From Saururus chinensis (Eukaryota > Streptophyta > Magnoliopsida > Piperales > Saururaceae), in NCBI GenBank assembly GCA_035235625.1, contig CP141143.1, forward strand, positions 34,023,178 through 34,087,177: a stretch of DNA of 64,000 nucleotides. The letters are read 5' to 3'. This document shows, piece by piece, positions 35,472-47,310 of this stretch. The notes below the pieces were generated by a model. That model had not been told where the DNA came from. It ran no database searches and saw nothing but the letters and a program-made list of their open reading frames with translations. The position numbers were made by a program, and so were the translations under genes. The number at the start of each line of letters is the position of its first letter. Position 1 is the stretch's first letter.

Positions 35472-35676
35472 GTAAATGAATGCATATCATTTTACTTAGA
35501 TTTTCTTTGGTAAATAGAAGGTTTTGTGCAATAATTCTATATACCAACTTACACTATTTATCCAAATGCCCTTCGTTGAAGGGACCCCTTGGATGGCCCA
35601 TATGTTGCCGCCACTGATCCTAAGGGCATTTGCCTTTGACACAAAATTTATTCTATTTTTCTGATCTTGTTGCCCA

Positions 35677-37836
35677 ACCTAGGTAATCTCTATCCACCCC
35701 ATAATATATCAACGAGGGGAAATACTAGCAAAGTAATTCAAGCCATCACCATTGACAAAACATTAAATATCAAGTCTCTCCATCTTATTTGATGTCCAAA
35801 GTGTTTGCTATTACCCATTAACTTACCTCTTGTTAATTAATCTTACATGCCTTATGATTTAATCCCTTACCCAATCCTGGGGATAGAATAACCAAAATAA
35901 ACACGCAAAGATCATTCAACAAATCATCAGCATACATTTATCATATCTTAATCATGTGTAATGCCCCTTAACATTTTAACCCGATGCATCATGCAAAATC
36001 AACATTATACCCTTACAACCTACTTAATCACACGATATGACATATCAATAAGCTGCCCTTACATACATGTCCTTTCCGAAATCATTATTATGTGGTCTAA
36101 GCCTATATATATGAATTTCAAGAGATATTATAACAGAGGATTTCATACCTTGAGTAAAACGGGTAATTGATGTAGACAATTTACCCATATGAACTTTACA
36201 TGTCGCAAAACCCTAATTACCTACTTTTCTGACTTCTAATTTTTAGGTATAACACCGAGTGCAATCCAATTTTATTGAAAATTAGACCAAATAAGTTTTT
36301 TAAGGGTCTAGATCCTAAAATTAAATCTAGGGGTCAAACTAAGTTAAAATTTTAATTTTTCTAAAATTCTGGAAATCACTGCATATTACAAAATTTCTTA
36401 AACAATAAAATCTCAAAGGTTAACCTAGTGCTAAAGTCGCCAAATCAATCTGAACTTTTTATGCTAGATAGAACACTCATGAACATTTCCTTCAAGAAGT
36501 TTGGGAGATCAGAGTCGAATTGGATACAAAAAAATCTCAAGATGATAACTATCAAAACTCTAAATCTAGAAAAATACATATTATAGAAATTCTAATAAAT
36601 ACATGTCATTAGCAAAAAATTCCCAAAAATTATGAGATGAAAATAGACACAATATTGAGTTTTGCATAATTTTCTATTTAATCTGAGGGCAAAACAACAT
36701 ATTCTAAACAACTTGAACCCAACCCTATTGACCTCCTCAATTAACAAAGCTCTTGAAACTCATTATTCCAACCATGAGACACAATACCAGCCATTATAAT
36801 GATCATATATTAATTTAAGCACATGTTTACAGTCATAAACACATGAAAACTCTAACTTTAATCATGGAAAAAATACCTAAACATGAAATCTCATTCAAGC
36901 ATATATGAATTGAGCAAATACATAAAAAACATGTCCAAAACCTAGATTCTTCATGATCTATAGAATTTTAGGTACTTTCTACCTCCTTCAATGAAGAAAA
37001 AATCCTCTCCCAAGCTTTTTGATCCTTTCTTATACTAGGTGGAAGGTCCTCCTTCTTCTCTAAGCTAGAAAGGTACAAGGATGGTCTTGAAGGCCACCAA
37101 TCACCAGAGAATCGAAAAGAGAGATGGAGAGAGGGGAGGTTATGTTAAACAAAGGGATCAAAGAGAGGGGAGGCTATGTCAAACAAATGGATCAAAGAGA
37201 GGGGAGGCTATGTCAAACAAATGGATCAAAGAGAGGGGAGGCTATGTCAAACAAAGGGATCAAAGAGAGGGGCGGCTAGGTCAAAAAAAGAGAGCAAAGA
37301 GATGGGAGAGGGCTGGCTGAACCAAGGGAGAGTGGGTGGTCGGTGTGGGGAAAGAGAGAGCATACGAGAATCATTTATTGGGAGAACTCCTACTTTTCCT
37401 ATGAATCCTCCTATATATGACCTTCCCAATCTTAGCTCTTTAAGGATTTTCCTTACTTGAGCCAATTATTCCTAATTTGGAAGATTATGAACTCTTGGGC
37501 AGTTGGTGTCAAAGCAAGGATCTGCGCAGGCTGGTCGGCCAACAAGGCATACGCCTAGGCCCATCTAAGGCCGTCTTACGATAATGTTGATTTTTCATCA
37601 AAGTTTCCTTAAATAGATCACTCTTCGCCCCTACTCTTCTGGTTAGGGCTTGATGGGCAAGTTTAGGAGAGTTTCGTCCACCAGGAGTCACTCTTGTGCA
37701 CAAGTTACTTGGGTCAAGTCATGTAGGTAGGTCCAATAACTTACCAAAAAAGAACCTAAGGTCAAAATGGTGTGTTTCTCCCTTCACGGACCTCTGGTTA
37801 GGGTTTTCGGATTTCAAATTGCCAATTGACTAGGTT
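35677..37836 (-). repeat. dispersed repeat R2 (copy of R1)
   Basis: It matches 9738-11748 throughout and also carries, uninterrupted, the left edge found at 2973-2993. It therefore shows the empty target site of the family-B element near 35690-35700. The match to R1 stops at GACTAGGTT (37836). It contains an expanded 34-bp array at 37126-37290. No coding; open frames near 37081-37460 come from the tandem array. Confidence 0.65.
37126..37290 (+). repeat. 34-bp tandem repeat
   Basis: About four to five units of AAAGAGAGGGGAGGCTATGT plus CAAACAAATGGATC. R1 has a single unit at the matching position near 11175. Confidence 0.8.
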
Positions 37837-40515
37837 CGTTACAACCTGGATTTTTAAAACCCTTTTTAAATAAAGGACACACGATAAATCATGATAATTT
37901 TTTTTTCTTAATCACAAAACAAATCATCTGATGAAATATCCAAGTTGTAATAACTGGGGTTCACATTTACAAATATCAAGACATATGATATTATTACACG
38001 TGTTAAAATTTGATAAATTGCAGGTTAACCCTCTAAGTTGGCTCTCACGCCAGTAATCGCAATGACTTACATGATTACAGAAGCAAGAAATTAGATCTCA
38101 CTAGTGAAATGTCGTCCTCAAACACCCACCAACGTTTCAATCTTGCAACGTCACCATCTAAAGAACATGCAAGCAAAGAAGACCAAACAACAACCAAACA
38201 TCTCCTCCCCTTGGAAGAGTGTTTCAGAAGAATAAAAGTAAAATTTAATATTTTTCGGATTGGGCCAACTCATTAGACAACATCTCCAATGTTTCCAACA
38301 AGATCGGATCAAAGACATAGTTCTGCCTAAAAATACACTATACTAAGAAGCATAGCATCACACATGCAATGCTTAAGTATTTTAAAACAACCTACATTTT
38401 ATGCAAGTCATTTAATTATTCCACTTGTTCTAATTAAACAAGCAATATCAATCAATGCCATTAATTATCTATTGAACCATTGTTTGATATTCTGCCTAAA
38501 ACTACACTATACTAAGAAGCATAGCATCACACATGCAATACTTAAGTATTTTAAAACAACCTATATTTTATGCAAGTCATTTAATTATTCCACTTGTTCT
38601 AATTAAACAAGCAATATCAGTCAATGCTATTAATTATCTATTGAACCATTGTTCGATAGTTAATATCCCCATCTAATCTCAATCACAGACAGACTCATCA
38701 GATGTCAACTTAAGTGACAAATAATAAACTCACCATAGACCACCCTCAAAGGTAAATCCATGACTAAACACCCTAGAATGCACCTGGCCCTTGGAATCGA
38801 CCAGGAAGTACCATCACCCCTCCTAGCCCACGAAGGACCTGACCGGAGTGGAAGGGCATGGCCCACAACTACACCTAAACAGAAGTGGCAGAAAAAGCCA
38901 ACCAAGTAGGATGCTAGCTAATCCAATTGCGTGTACACTAAAAGATCCTTAATAGATTTGTGGTGAGTCTAGCTCATGCAAAGCTCCCTCCAATGGAGAG
39001 GTGCAACTATACGATCAAATCAGCGGCTCCTCAATAGAGCTAAAACTCAAAAAACCATTCTGAACCCTATCTTGATCATCAATAAGCCAGGATTCTGAAT
39101 GACAATCCCAAACCCTATTAATCCCTTCTAGACTAGGGTTTTAAACTCGAAACTGTCATTGGTTCATCACCAAGGCAATTCGTCAGATCAAAGGCTTTGT
39201 TCACTCTATGAACTAGTCTAGGACCACTCTGAGGTATTTTAGTCTTTATCTTGATTAGGTTTTCTGCCCAAACCAAAGCTATCCACCCCATTAATTAATC
39301 TTTCAATAATTTTAAGCTAGTGATAAGTTACTATCAGAACATCAATAGCAAATATCGAAACAATGAACAACATGAAAAATCAGAACCACAGGTCCAAGCA
39401 GATCATAATATCAATAATCAAATTCAATAATGATATTAGAATTGTTCAAGCTCACGTGCCATAACCCTCCTTGGGTTAACTTATTAAATCTCTATGAAAA
39501 TAGATCGTCATGCACCTAAGGGCATTAAGGTAACTATTTAACATTGGATATGGTCCAATCTGCTCTCAGGTAAGTCTTTAACCTCTCAAAAGGTTTTACT
39601 ATCACATTAGCCCATTAATTTCATCAACGCGAATACATGGCGGTCCACTCATAAGGGTATTTATGTCCTTTTGTTCAGGGCTTCCGTGAACCCTAATGGG
39701 TCCAAAACAAATCCAAGGTGTACACCTTGACGTTATGAACCTGAAATAATTTCCTTGCTGTTTAACGGGGTCGTAAACCCCTAAAACCAACCCCAATTAA
39801 ATTAATTATTTCACTTTAACCCTAGGGGTAAAATAGTCAATTATCTACTTAAAAGGATTTTCCGACCTAGTGGCTTTGTCTAAATTTAGGATACTCACTA
39901 GAATCTCACTGGGATTTTTTTTAATTTTCAAATCCACTCATAGGCCCCTAAACCAGAGCTCCGAAGTCTGGTCACTAATTATTATTAGTCTACGCGTCAA
40001 TTCACAAGGGTAAATTGGTCATTTTACATACTTGGAGATTTTTCCTAAACTTGAAACTTGGTCAATACACTTGGCATATGCTCATAGTCATTTATAATTT
40101 TTTCTAAATTTTCTGACTATGTTATCGGCCTATTGAACTGGACCTGGTTTAGTCGGTCAATTTTGGTTTTTTTATTACATCGGACCGAATCGGGTTGGGT
40201 AACCCGACTTAGTCCAACGGTCAACGACCCGCATTGCGAGTCATCTTCTCCACTACCAGCCAGAGGCCGTTCGGCGTTTGGTGGCGCCGCCAGCACCCCG
40301 GCGGAGGAGGGGGTGGCCCAGGGGTTCCTGGAGATTAAAATTTCACGTTCTTAGCCTTGTTTAAGGAGACTCTCCGAGCCCTTTTGACGATCTAAAAGGT
40401 CGTTAAGAGATTAAGGGCCAAAATAACTTAAAATCAGTAAAATAATTTGTTGGGCCCAAAAATGCAATGTGGGTCCTAAAAGTAAATCTTCAACCAAGAA
40501 AATTGAGTTGTTACA
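37837..40515 (-). mobile_element. LTR-like stretch, borders uncertain
   Basis: The right end is GAGTTGTTACA (minus-strand start TGTAACAACTC), a typical plant LTR start. The left border CGTTACAACCTGG lies exactly where R2 homology stops. Flanking 5-mers do not match (AGGTT versus CTTAC), so a solo-LTR call is not proven. Open frames inside (for example 40133-40354) show no domain. A 169-bp direct duplication lies at 38322-38659. Confidence 0.4.
38322..38659 (+). repeat. 169-bp direct tandem duplication
   Basis: Two copies start at TCTGCCTAAA (38322 and 38491) and differ at only a few positions. Confidence 0.85.
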
Positions 40516-41254
40516 CTTACAATTCTAAGTTTTCAATTCATTTTTGTAACGCAATATGAAGAGACGTTAAGAGAAACTTTTGGTGGAATGATATTAAATG
40601 GGATATCACAATATTTGTTTCAAAATTCCTTGTTTGCCAACCCATCAAAGTGAAGTATTAACCATCATGTGGACCATTTTAACCTTCTCCAGTACCAAAA
40701 TCGAAGTGGGAGGATGGAAAATCTGTACTTTAAGTACAGATTGGTTTTATGTACTCAAAAATAAATCTGGCCGTTGATTTGAATATCAAGGCCCTTCGGG
40801 AGTCCCATGTAACCCAGCTCTCCCTCAGCCTCTTTGTCTCCCTTCTTCTCTCTTATGAACCCACCTCCCTCACAGCTCGTAGAAGCATTCCGACCGCCAC
40901 CACGATAATGGCCTTTGGCTTGGCCGACCATGTCCTCAGCTCCGATGACCATGTCTTTCACTCCGACGACCACATCCTTGGCTCCGACGACCACGTCCAG
41001 TCCTTCACAGTTGTATTGATGTACTTTTCATGTTCTCCAGGTCCATCCATCCTCCAAACTCTAATTTTTTTCCTTTTGAAACTTTATTTATGTTCTTCTT
41101 TCTTGATTTTGAGCGTCGATCTAGTTTCGCTTGAGCCAAAGTTAATGCTGATGGTGTGGCTGAGGATGATGATATCCACAGATGCTTCTATTCCATCAAC
41201 CATAGATGAAATTATAGCCATGGGAGACTAAATGCTTTCTTTCCTTCAAAAACA
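40516..41254. other. unassigned stretch with a 160-codon open frame
   Basis: A plus-strand frame at 40749-41231 encodes a product with an imperfect DDHV(L/F)xSDDHV repeat around 40935-41000 and hydrophobic segments. It matches no family I know and has no evident introns or context. It could be chance or a gene relic. Confidence 0.25.
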
Positions 41255-41374
41255 CATGAATATGCACCCCTTATCGACGAGATGTGGAAACATCTTGCTG
41301 GTAGGGAAACATACAAGAGAAAAAATGAGCTCCATTTCCTTCCTAATGTTGCATAGTACTTATTAGATAAATTA
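41255..41374 (+). pseudogene. fragment of an extra-large G-protein (XLG) gene
   Basis: A frame of 40 codons with one stop reads [20 protein letters not shown] then [13 protein letters not shown], stop, YLLDKL. In plant XLG proteins the G-alpha-like part has an EYAPL(V)EE.WKD...TYKRR(N/D)EL..LP.VA.YFL(D/E)R stretch, which this matches well. I recall that stretch from general knowledge of the family. Only this one segment is recognisable; downstream sequence decays at once. It is non-functional. Confidence 0.55.
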
Positions 41375-41806
41375 TGCTAGAGCCCTGTTCGAACTTAGTC
41401 AATCCCTACTATTGCCTACAAACATATCATAAGTGGGTTAGTTTGGCAGAGGTTAATTGTTACCGTAAGACAAGGGTGCAACTGGTAATCCTCAACTTTG
41501 ATAAAAATGTCATCTCCCACTACGAAGGATACTACCCAATATTTTAGGTGGATAGATTGATTCAAGGGGATAAATTAAATTTTCATATTTGCTAGCATAA
41601 AGTGGATGAGTTTAGAAGGCAATTTTGTAATTAATAAAGGTAGAGGGATTGATGTTGATATTCTTATTCAGAAGATTATAGAAAATGAGATCCCTTTCAT
41701 CTGAAAATTTCCAAGCTGATGCAACTGAATACCCCCCCCCCCCCCCCCCCAATAAGGTGTGGATGAACCTAGATTATCCCCATAGGCAAGAAACATTTTC
41801 AAGCTA
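41375..41806. other. unassigned stretch with a C19 run
   Basis: No gene is recognised. A run of 19 C lies at 41732-41750. Confidence 0.5.
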
Positions 41807-42047
41807 TGCTACAACAAAATGTAGTATTAGCTTTTGAGCAACGCAAAATCAAGAATCGCTAAAATAAGCTATTTGTGAAGTATATTTAAGCGTCGCAATA
41901 AACTCAACTATTAGCGACGCATAAAAATATACATCGCTAATATGTGAGATATACTTTATAAGTCACTAATATGATTTATTTTAATTCTTTTCTTATTTTT
42001 AAAAATTAATTTTAAAGAATAAAAAATCTTAAAAATTGAAATTAGAG

Positions 42048-42312
42048 GAGAGAGTGTGTAGGGAGAGAGGAGAGGGAAGAGAGAGAGAGGGGAGGGAAGA
42101 GAGAGAGAGGAGAGGGAGGGAAGAGAGAGAGGAATAAGATGGAGAGAGGAAGAGGAGAGAGGAAGAGGTGAGAGATCGAGAGAGGGGAGAGAGGAAGAGG
42201 AGAGAGATAGAGAGAGAGATAGAGAGAGGGGAGAGAGGAGAGGGGAAAGAGAGGAAATGAAGAAAGAGAGAGAGAGAGGGAGGGAGGAGAGAGAGGGGAG
42301 GGAAGAGAGGGA
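42048..42312 (+). repeat. polypurine (GA) block 1
   Basis: About 265 bp of almost pure G/A on the plus strand, preceded by a conserved leader AAAAATTGAAATTAGAGGAG. Confidence 0.85.
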
Positions 42313-42588
42313 GAGTAATTTTATTTTCATTTTTTTAAAATATTTATTAATTTTTAAATTTTTAAAATAAAAAATAATATTAAAATACATTCTAATAGGG
42401 ACGTATACTTCTATTCGTCGCTATTAATATATGTATTAGCCACGTATAGGAATATATGTCGCTAATACCTAATTTATTAGCGACATATACTTTATACATT
42501 GCTAATAAGATTTCTTTTAATTCTTTTTTATTTATTTTTTAAAATTAATTTTAAAGAATAAAAAATCTTAAAAAATTGAAATTAGAGG

Positions 42589-42894
42589 AGAGATAGTGTG
42601 TAGGGAGAAAGGAGATAGAGGGGAGAGGGAAGGGAGGGAGAGGAATAAGATGGAGAGAGGAAGAGGAGAGAGATAGAGAGAGGTGAGAGAGGGGAAAGAG
42701 AGGAGAGAGAGGGGAAAGAGAGGAGAGGGAGAGAGAGAGAGGAGAGGGAGAGAGAGAGAGGAGAGGGAGAGAGAGGGGAGGGTAGAGAGAGAGGGGAGGG
42801 AAGAGAGAGAGGGAAGAGAGGAGAGAGGAGAGAGAGGGGAAAGAGAGGAGAGGGAGAGAGAGAGGGAGGGAGGAGAGAGAGAGGAGAGGGAGAG
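42589..42894 (+). repeat. polypurine (GA) block 2
   Basis: About 305 bp, the same AT-rich leader 540 bp further on, and the same trailing AGTAATTTTATTTT segment as block 1. Confidence 0.85.
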
Positions 42895-43150
42895 TAATTT
42901 TATTTTGATTTTTAAAAAATTTTTAATTAATTTTTATATTTGTAAAATAAAAAAAATAAATTAAAATACATACTAATAGCGACATATATTTTTATATGTC
43001 ACTATTAGTATATGTATTAACGACATATAAAACTATACGTCGCTAATACACGACATATAATTTTATACGTCGCGAATATGATTTATTTTAAATCCTTATT
43101 ATTTTTTGAAATTAATTTTAAAGAATAAAAAACTTAAAAAATTGAAGTTA

Positions 43151-43314
43151 GAGGAGAGATGTGTGTAGGGAGAGAGGAGAGAGAGGGGAGAGGGAAGAGA
43201 GAGAGGGAAGGAAGAGAGGGGAGGGAAGAGAGAGAGAGGAGGGAAGAAAGAGAGGGGAGGGAAGAGAGAGAGTGGAGAGGGAAGAGAGAGAGAGAGGAGA
43301 GGGAGGGAGGGAGG

Positions 43315-43345
<31 letters not shown>

Positions 43346-43600
43346 GTGGAGAGGGAGGAGAGAGAAGGAGAGGAGAGGGAGGGAGGGAGGAGAGAGAGGG
43401 AAGAGAGAGAGAGAGAGAGAGAGGGGGGGAGGAGAGAGAGGGAGAGAGAGAGAAGAGAGAGAGAGGGGGAGGGAGGGAGGGAGGAGAGAGAGAGGGAGGA
43501 GACAGAAAGAGGGAGACTGAGAGAGGAGAGAAAGAAGGGAGGGAGAGAGGAGAGAGAGAAGAGAGAGAGAGGAGGGAAGAGAGAGAGGGGAGGGGATATG
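43151..43600 (+). repeat. polypurine (GA) block 3
   Basis: About 450 bp with the same leader, 572 bp after the second. Several overlapping open frames are artefacts of the GA repeat. Confidence 0.85.
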
Positions 43601-43829
43601 GATTTTTTTTTAATGTATTAGCGACGTATACTCATGTGCATCGCTAATACTACGTTGTATTAGCGACATATAGGTGTATACATCACGAATACAATAATTT
43701 ATTCATGACGTATATCTTAAACATCGCAAATACATTGTAATAGCGATGCTCATTGTGAGTGTCGCTAATTATATATATTTTAAAAAAATATATATAACGC
43801 AAGTGAAATTTCCCCGCACAGGCAAAATA

Positions 43830-44430
43830 GTGCCCTCTTATAATTTCCCACCCCGGTCCCCCTCGCTGACCCCCTTGTTCCCCACCGCCGACCCCTTGGT
43901 TCCCCTTCGCCTCCCCATCGACCAGCCGCCTTCCTGTCATCTCCCCTCCGCCTCCGGTGCCTCCTCTCCCCTCATCCCTCCCCCTTGCTCCGGACCACTC
44001 CCCCTGTTCCGCCGGAGAGAGGATGGCTGTAGCAGGGGAGAGGAGGGCCGGAGGATGTCACCGCTAGTGTCCCCTCCCCTTGCTCCAGTCCCCCCTCTTA
44101 TTTTCAGAGGAGGGGGCATAGCCGGGGAGAGGTGGGACCGGGAGGACGGCTCTACCGCCGCTTGCCTCCCGCTCCCCCTGCTCTGCTCCCCACCTCCCCT
44201 TCTCTCCCTCCTCTGATTTTTAGAGGGGGGGGAGGGAGGGGGCAGAGCCGGGGAGTGGGGTGTAATGCCGGAGGACAATGGTGTGCCGCCGCCGTCACGG
44301 TCCCTCCCCCCTTGCTCCGGACCCTCCTCCCCTTGCTCCCCACTGTCTCCCCCTCCCCCTCCCTCCCCCCACCCTTGCTCCGGACCCCCTACTCCCCCCT
44401 CTCCCTTCCCTGGTGGGCCCGGGGCCCACC
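43830..44430. other. GC-rich pyrimidine-biased block inside the CACTA-like element
   Basis: Rich in CCCCT/CCTCC with GGAGGGGG reversals. AGAGG-flanked segments resembling TCTGATTTTTAGAGG/TTTTCAGAGGAGG recur near 44100 and 44215. Overlapping frames on both strands show no domain. It could be a captured GC-rich gene 5' end or simple sequence. Confidence 0.35.
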
Positions 44431-45182
44431 CAGGAATTTTTATTAAAATACCTCTTTATGGACACATCTATATGCGTCGCTATTTGTTTTTAAATATTTT
44501 AAAATGAATTCGTAGTTATTACATTTATTTTTTTTAATATTATAATATTAGTTACTCTTTGAAATTTTTTGAAAAACTTTAATCTATTAGCGACGTATAG
44601 AAAAGTGTCGCTAATAACTAATTTTTTAGCGGCACTTCTCTATATGTCGTTAATAAATTATTTTTATTTTTTTAAATGGTTATTCTATTAGCGACACATA
44701 TAAAAGAGTCGTTAATAGTTATCATTAGTGATGCTTAAAAATAAGTGTCGCTAATAATTATTATTAATGACGTATATATACGTCACTAATAATCAAGTAT
44801 TAGTGACGCATATTTATGCGTAGCTAATAATCAATTATTAGCGACGCTTTTATATACGTCGCTAAAGGGTCATATTAGCGATGTTTTCGGTTATAAGTCG
44901 CAAATAAACAATAGCGACGACACTTTTTTTAACGTTGATAGTTACGCTTATTATACGTCGCTAATGACTCATTAGCGGCACAAATAATCCTTTTTTTTGT
45001 AGTGAAGTTTCATATTTCTATATTTCTTTGGATCGTCCTGTATTTACCTCCTGTGGCATTGGAATAACTGCTTGTATAGTTGCTTTGGTAAATTATCCAT
45101 CACCAAGCATGTGCAGTTTGACTTACAAACTTAATGTATGATCTCCTGAGTGAATTGAAAGAGATATTTTTATGTTTCAAGG

Positions 45183-45259
45183 TCTCTACGGACTTGGTAG
45201 AACCAATATTCCTGTTTATGATGGATCGTGGACTGCATGGGGAGCAAACATAGACATAT
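45183..45259 (+). pseudogene. last-exon fragment of a mercaptopyruvate/thiosulfate sulfurtransferase
   Basis: After an AG acceptor at 45178-45180 the frame reads LYGLGRTNIPVYDGSWTAWG, then ANIDI and a stop. Two-domain plant sulfurtransferases end with a YxLGK/R(T/S)D(V)xVYDGSWTEWG stretch just after the active-site Cys loop, so this is the C-terminal exon. The active-site exon is not visible upstream, where the CACTA-like element ends at 45004. Judged a relic. Confidence 0.6.
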
Positions 45260-46100
45260 GAGTGGCCTCTAATGCTTGAATCTTGTCTGTCAAATACTGT
45301 TGTGTTCCACTATGTCAGGGAACCTCATGTTGCAATGAGTTAGGTGCATGTAAATTGTTGAAGTATCCAACATTTTCTTTTACTTTGGGGCCTGATTTTG
45401 TTCATTGTATTGGCACCACCACTTTGAAGCAGTTACTCTCCCTTTTTCCCTCCCTTTTGGATCAACAACTTTTGGTAATTTCACAGCTTTGTGCACTGCA
45501 TATTACTTGGGGAACTCTTTATAAATATTTTTATCTATCATGGGTAAATGAAAAATATTGCAGGTTATTGCAATTGTGTAGAAATACTCATTGGTATTGG
45601 TGCAACTAATGTTGTTTTTGCTATGGTCAGAACTGATATATGTGCTAGGATCCTTATGTTCAACTCTGGTCACTCTACTCATTAGAGCTTTAAAGCCAGA
45701 AGATTCTCAGCCATTGTTTTCTCTAGGTAAGCTTAATTACATAGAATAAAATATAGTCTAGCCCCTTGCCCTCATATAAATTTCTCCCCATTACAAGGGC
45801 TCCTTTTAATCAAATGCTCTATATGCTTCTCGATGGTCTTGTATTGGTACTGCAACAGGAAAAAGATACCAGCATGACATTAACCTTTAACATGCGCTTC
45901 TCCTGATAGATGCAAGTACTTACAGTCCGCAAATTTATAATTTTACTTGTACATTAATTTTTTTTGTACAAAAATTTTACACAGCCTTTTCAAATCTAGC
46001 ATCCTATCCATCTAATTTAATTATTACAAGTATTATAACAAGTTTTAAAGAAGAAGTCGAGGGCAGGGAGTCTAGAACAAAGCTTGACGATTTCCATTGT
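45260..46100. other. unassigned stretch
   Basis: A plus-strand open frame at 45283-45609 has no recognisable motif. Nothing else is seen. Confidence 0.35.
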
Positions 46101-47310
46101 TTAGGAGTTGGAACAAAGTCCCCTGTAGCTCGCTTCCCTAATTTCACATTGGCATGAACTTGGCAACAACTGAAGAAGAACCTCCCATATGATAGGATCA
46201 TCCTTACATGTCATCTTTTCAAGAAGAGCTTCTGCTTCTTCAAATCGAGATGCACATCCAAGAGAACCTATTACACATGCATAGTGGTTGGCCAAGGGCT
46301 GAATGACAAGATCATTTTCCATCAAATTGAAGTATATAATTGTTGAACCAACCAATCCAGAATGGCTGCATGTAATTAGAACTGAAATAAAAGTTATATC
46401 TTCAGGTTTCCCTCCTTCCTCAATCGTCTTGTCAAAAAGATCCACAAGTCTCTCACCATTGTTGTCCTTTGCATATCCCTGTACCATCTCATACCATGAA
46501 ACAATGTTCTTAGTAGACATACTATAAAATAGACAGCGAGCCTCATTTATATTTCCAGACTTTGCATATATATCGATTAAGGTAGATCTGACGTATACAT
46601 CATACATATATCCATCTTTTAATATTTGCCATGAACTTGTCTTCCTTGAGACAAAGAAGATAGCCTTGCACATGAGCTGAACAAACTAGCATAAGAGAAC
46701 TATGTCGGAAGTATGCCTTAAAGAAAGTGAATGTTTGACTTTGAGAATGAAGAAACAAACATCCCATCAGAGAATTCCAAGCATGCACAATTTTTTCTTG
46801 CATCCTATCAAAGATAGACTTTGCTGCATTCACATACCCACATTTGGAGTACATATCCACCAATCCGCTTGCAACAAAAAACATCTAACTAGAGTAACCT
46901 CCTAGAACTAAGGATTACAACAAAAGTAGTTCTATTTGGGGGGACATTCTTGAATTGTATATCATGAAACAATTTTACTGCTTCCTTGTGATAACCTTTC
47001 CGGCAATATCCACTAAGCATGGCATTCCAGAAAGCTGTGCTTAGGCTCAACATCTTATCAAACACTTGACGGGCAGTTTCAACATCTCCCGACTTCACAC
47101 ATGCAACATCATCTAGTTTAAAGCCAAAAAGTTGCATCCTTCTTCGAAGGTTCTGATGCTCTATCACTTAGGCTTTTTTGGCCATATCCCGCAATCAAAA
47201 CATTCCACGAGACAACACTAACCTTTCACGATGCTTCAAACTTCTTCTCAGCACTGATGATATCACTGGACTGTGCATACATGTCAATTAATGAATTACT
47301 TACATGAATG
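46101..47310 (-). pseudogene. pentatricopeptide-repeat (PPR, PLS-type) gene, broken
   Basis: The minus strand holds at least six PPR-like units in at least three frames. Examples are HVSNSLIDMYAQSSDI (47310 down), VSWNVLIAGYGQK (near 47200), AFWNAMLSGYCRKGYHKEAV, ASGLVDMYSKCGYVNAAKSI (46875 down), NIVSWYEMVQGYAKDNNGER and ITFISVLITCSHSGLV. The C-terminus resembles an E-type end (IWEVLL near 46150). PLS-type PPR proteins bind organelle RNA. Frame changes fall near 46600, 46890 and 47170, and there is no continuous start, so it cannot make a full protein. Plant PPR genes are usually intron-poor, so introns do not explain the breaks. Confidence 0.85.

Larger units (their letters stand above)
41807..45004. 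mobile_element. non-autonomous CACTA-like element with subterminal repeats
   Basis: The right end is TTTTTTTTGTAGTG (inverted CACTACAAAAAAAA). The left end, TGCTACAACAAAATG, is a degenerate CACTACAACAAAA. Both sides carry many copies of ATTAGCGACGTATA and its inversion TATACGTCGCTAAT, the style of subterminal repeats bound by CACTA transposases. The centre is a triplicated AT-rich plus polypurine module and a GC-rich block. No transposase; open frames in the GA/CT and GC blocks (42683-44493) are compositional. A 3-bp TSD is uncertain (AAG follows 45004; AAG lies at 41801-41803, three bases before the left end). Confidence 0.65.

Noticed and set aside
37837-40515. solo LTR with certain borders
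   Set aside because: The ends look LTR-like, but the left base is C, not T, and the flanking 5-mers differ. It is kept only as a low-confidence element.
41956-42390. 144-codon Ser/Leu/Pro-rich minus-strand frame
   Set aside because: It is the complement of GA block 1; purely compositional.
43159-43647. 162-codon Glu/Arg/Gly-rich open frame
   Set aside because: It is the translation of a GA microsatellite; three overlapping frames look alike.
43746-44493. several proline-rich frames on both strands
   Set aside because: They are caused by the CCCCT/GGGGA-rich block, with no consistent codon pattern or domain.
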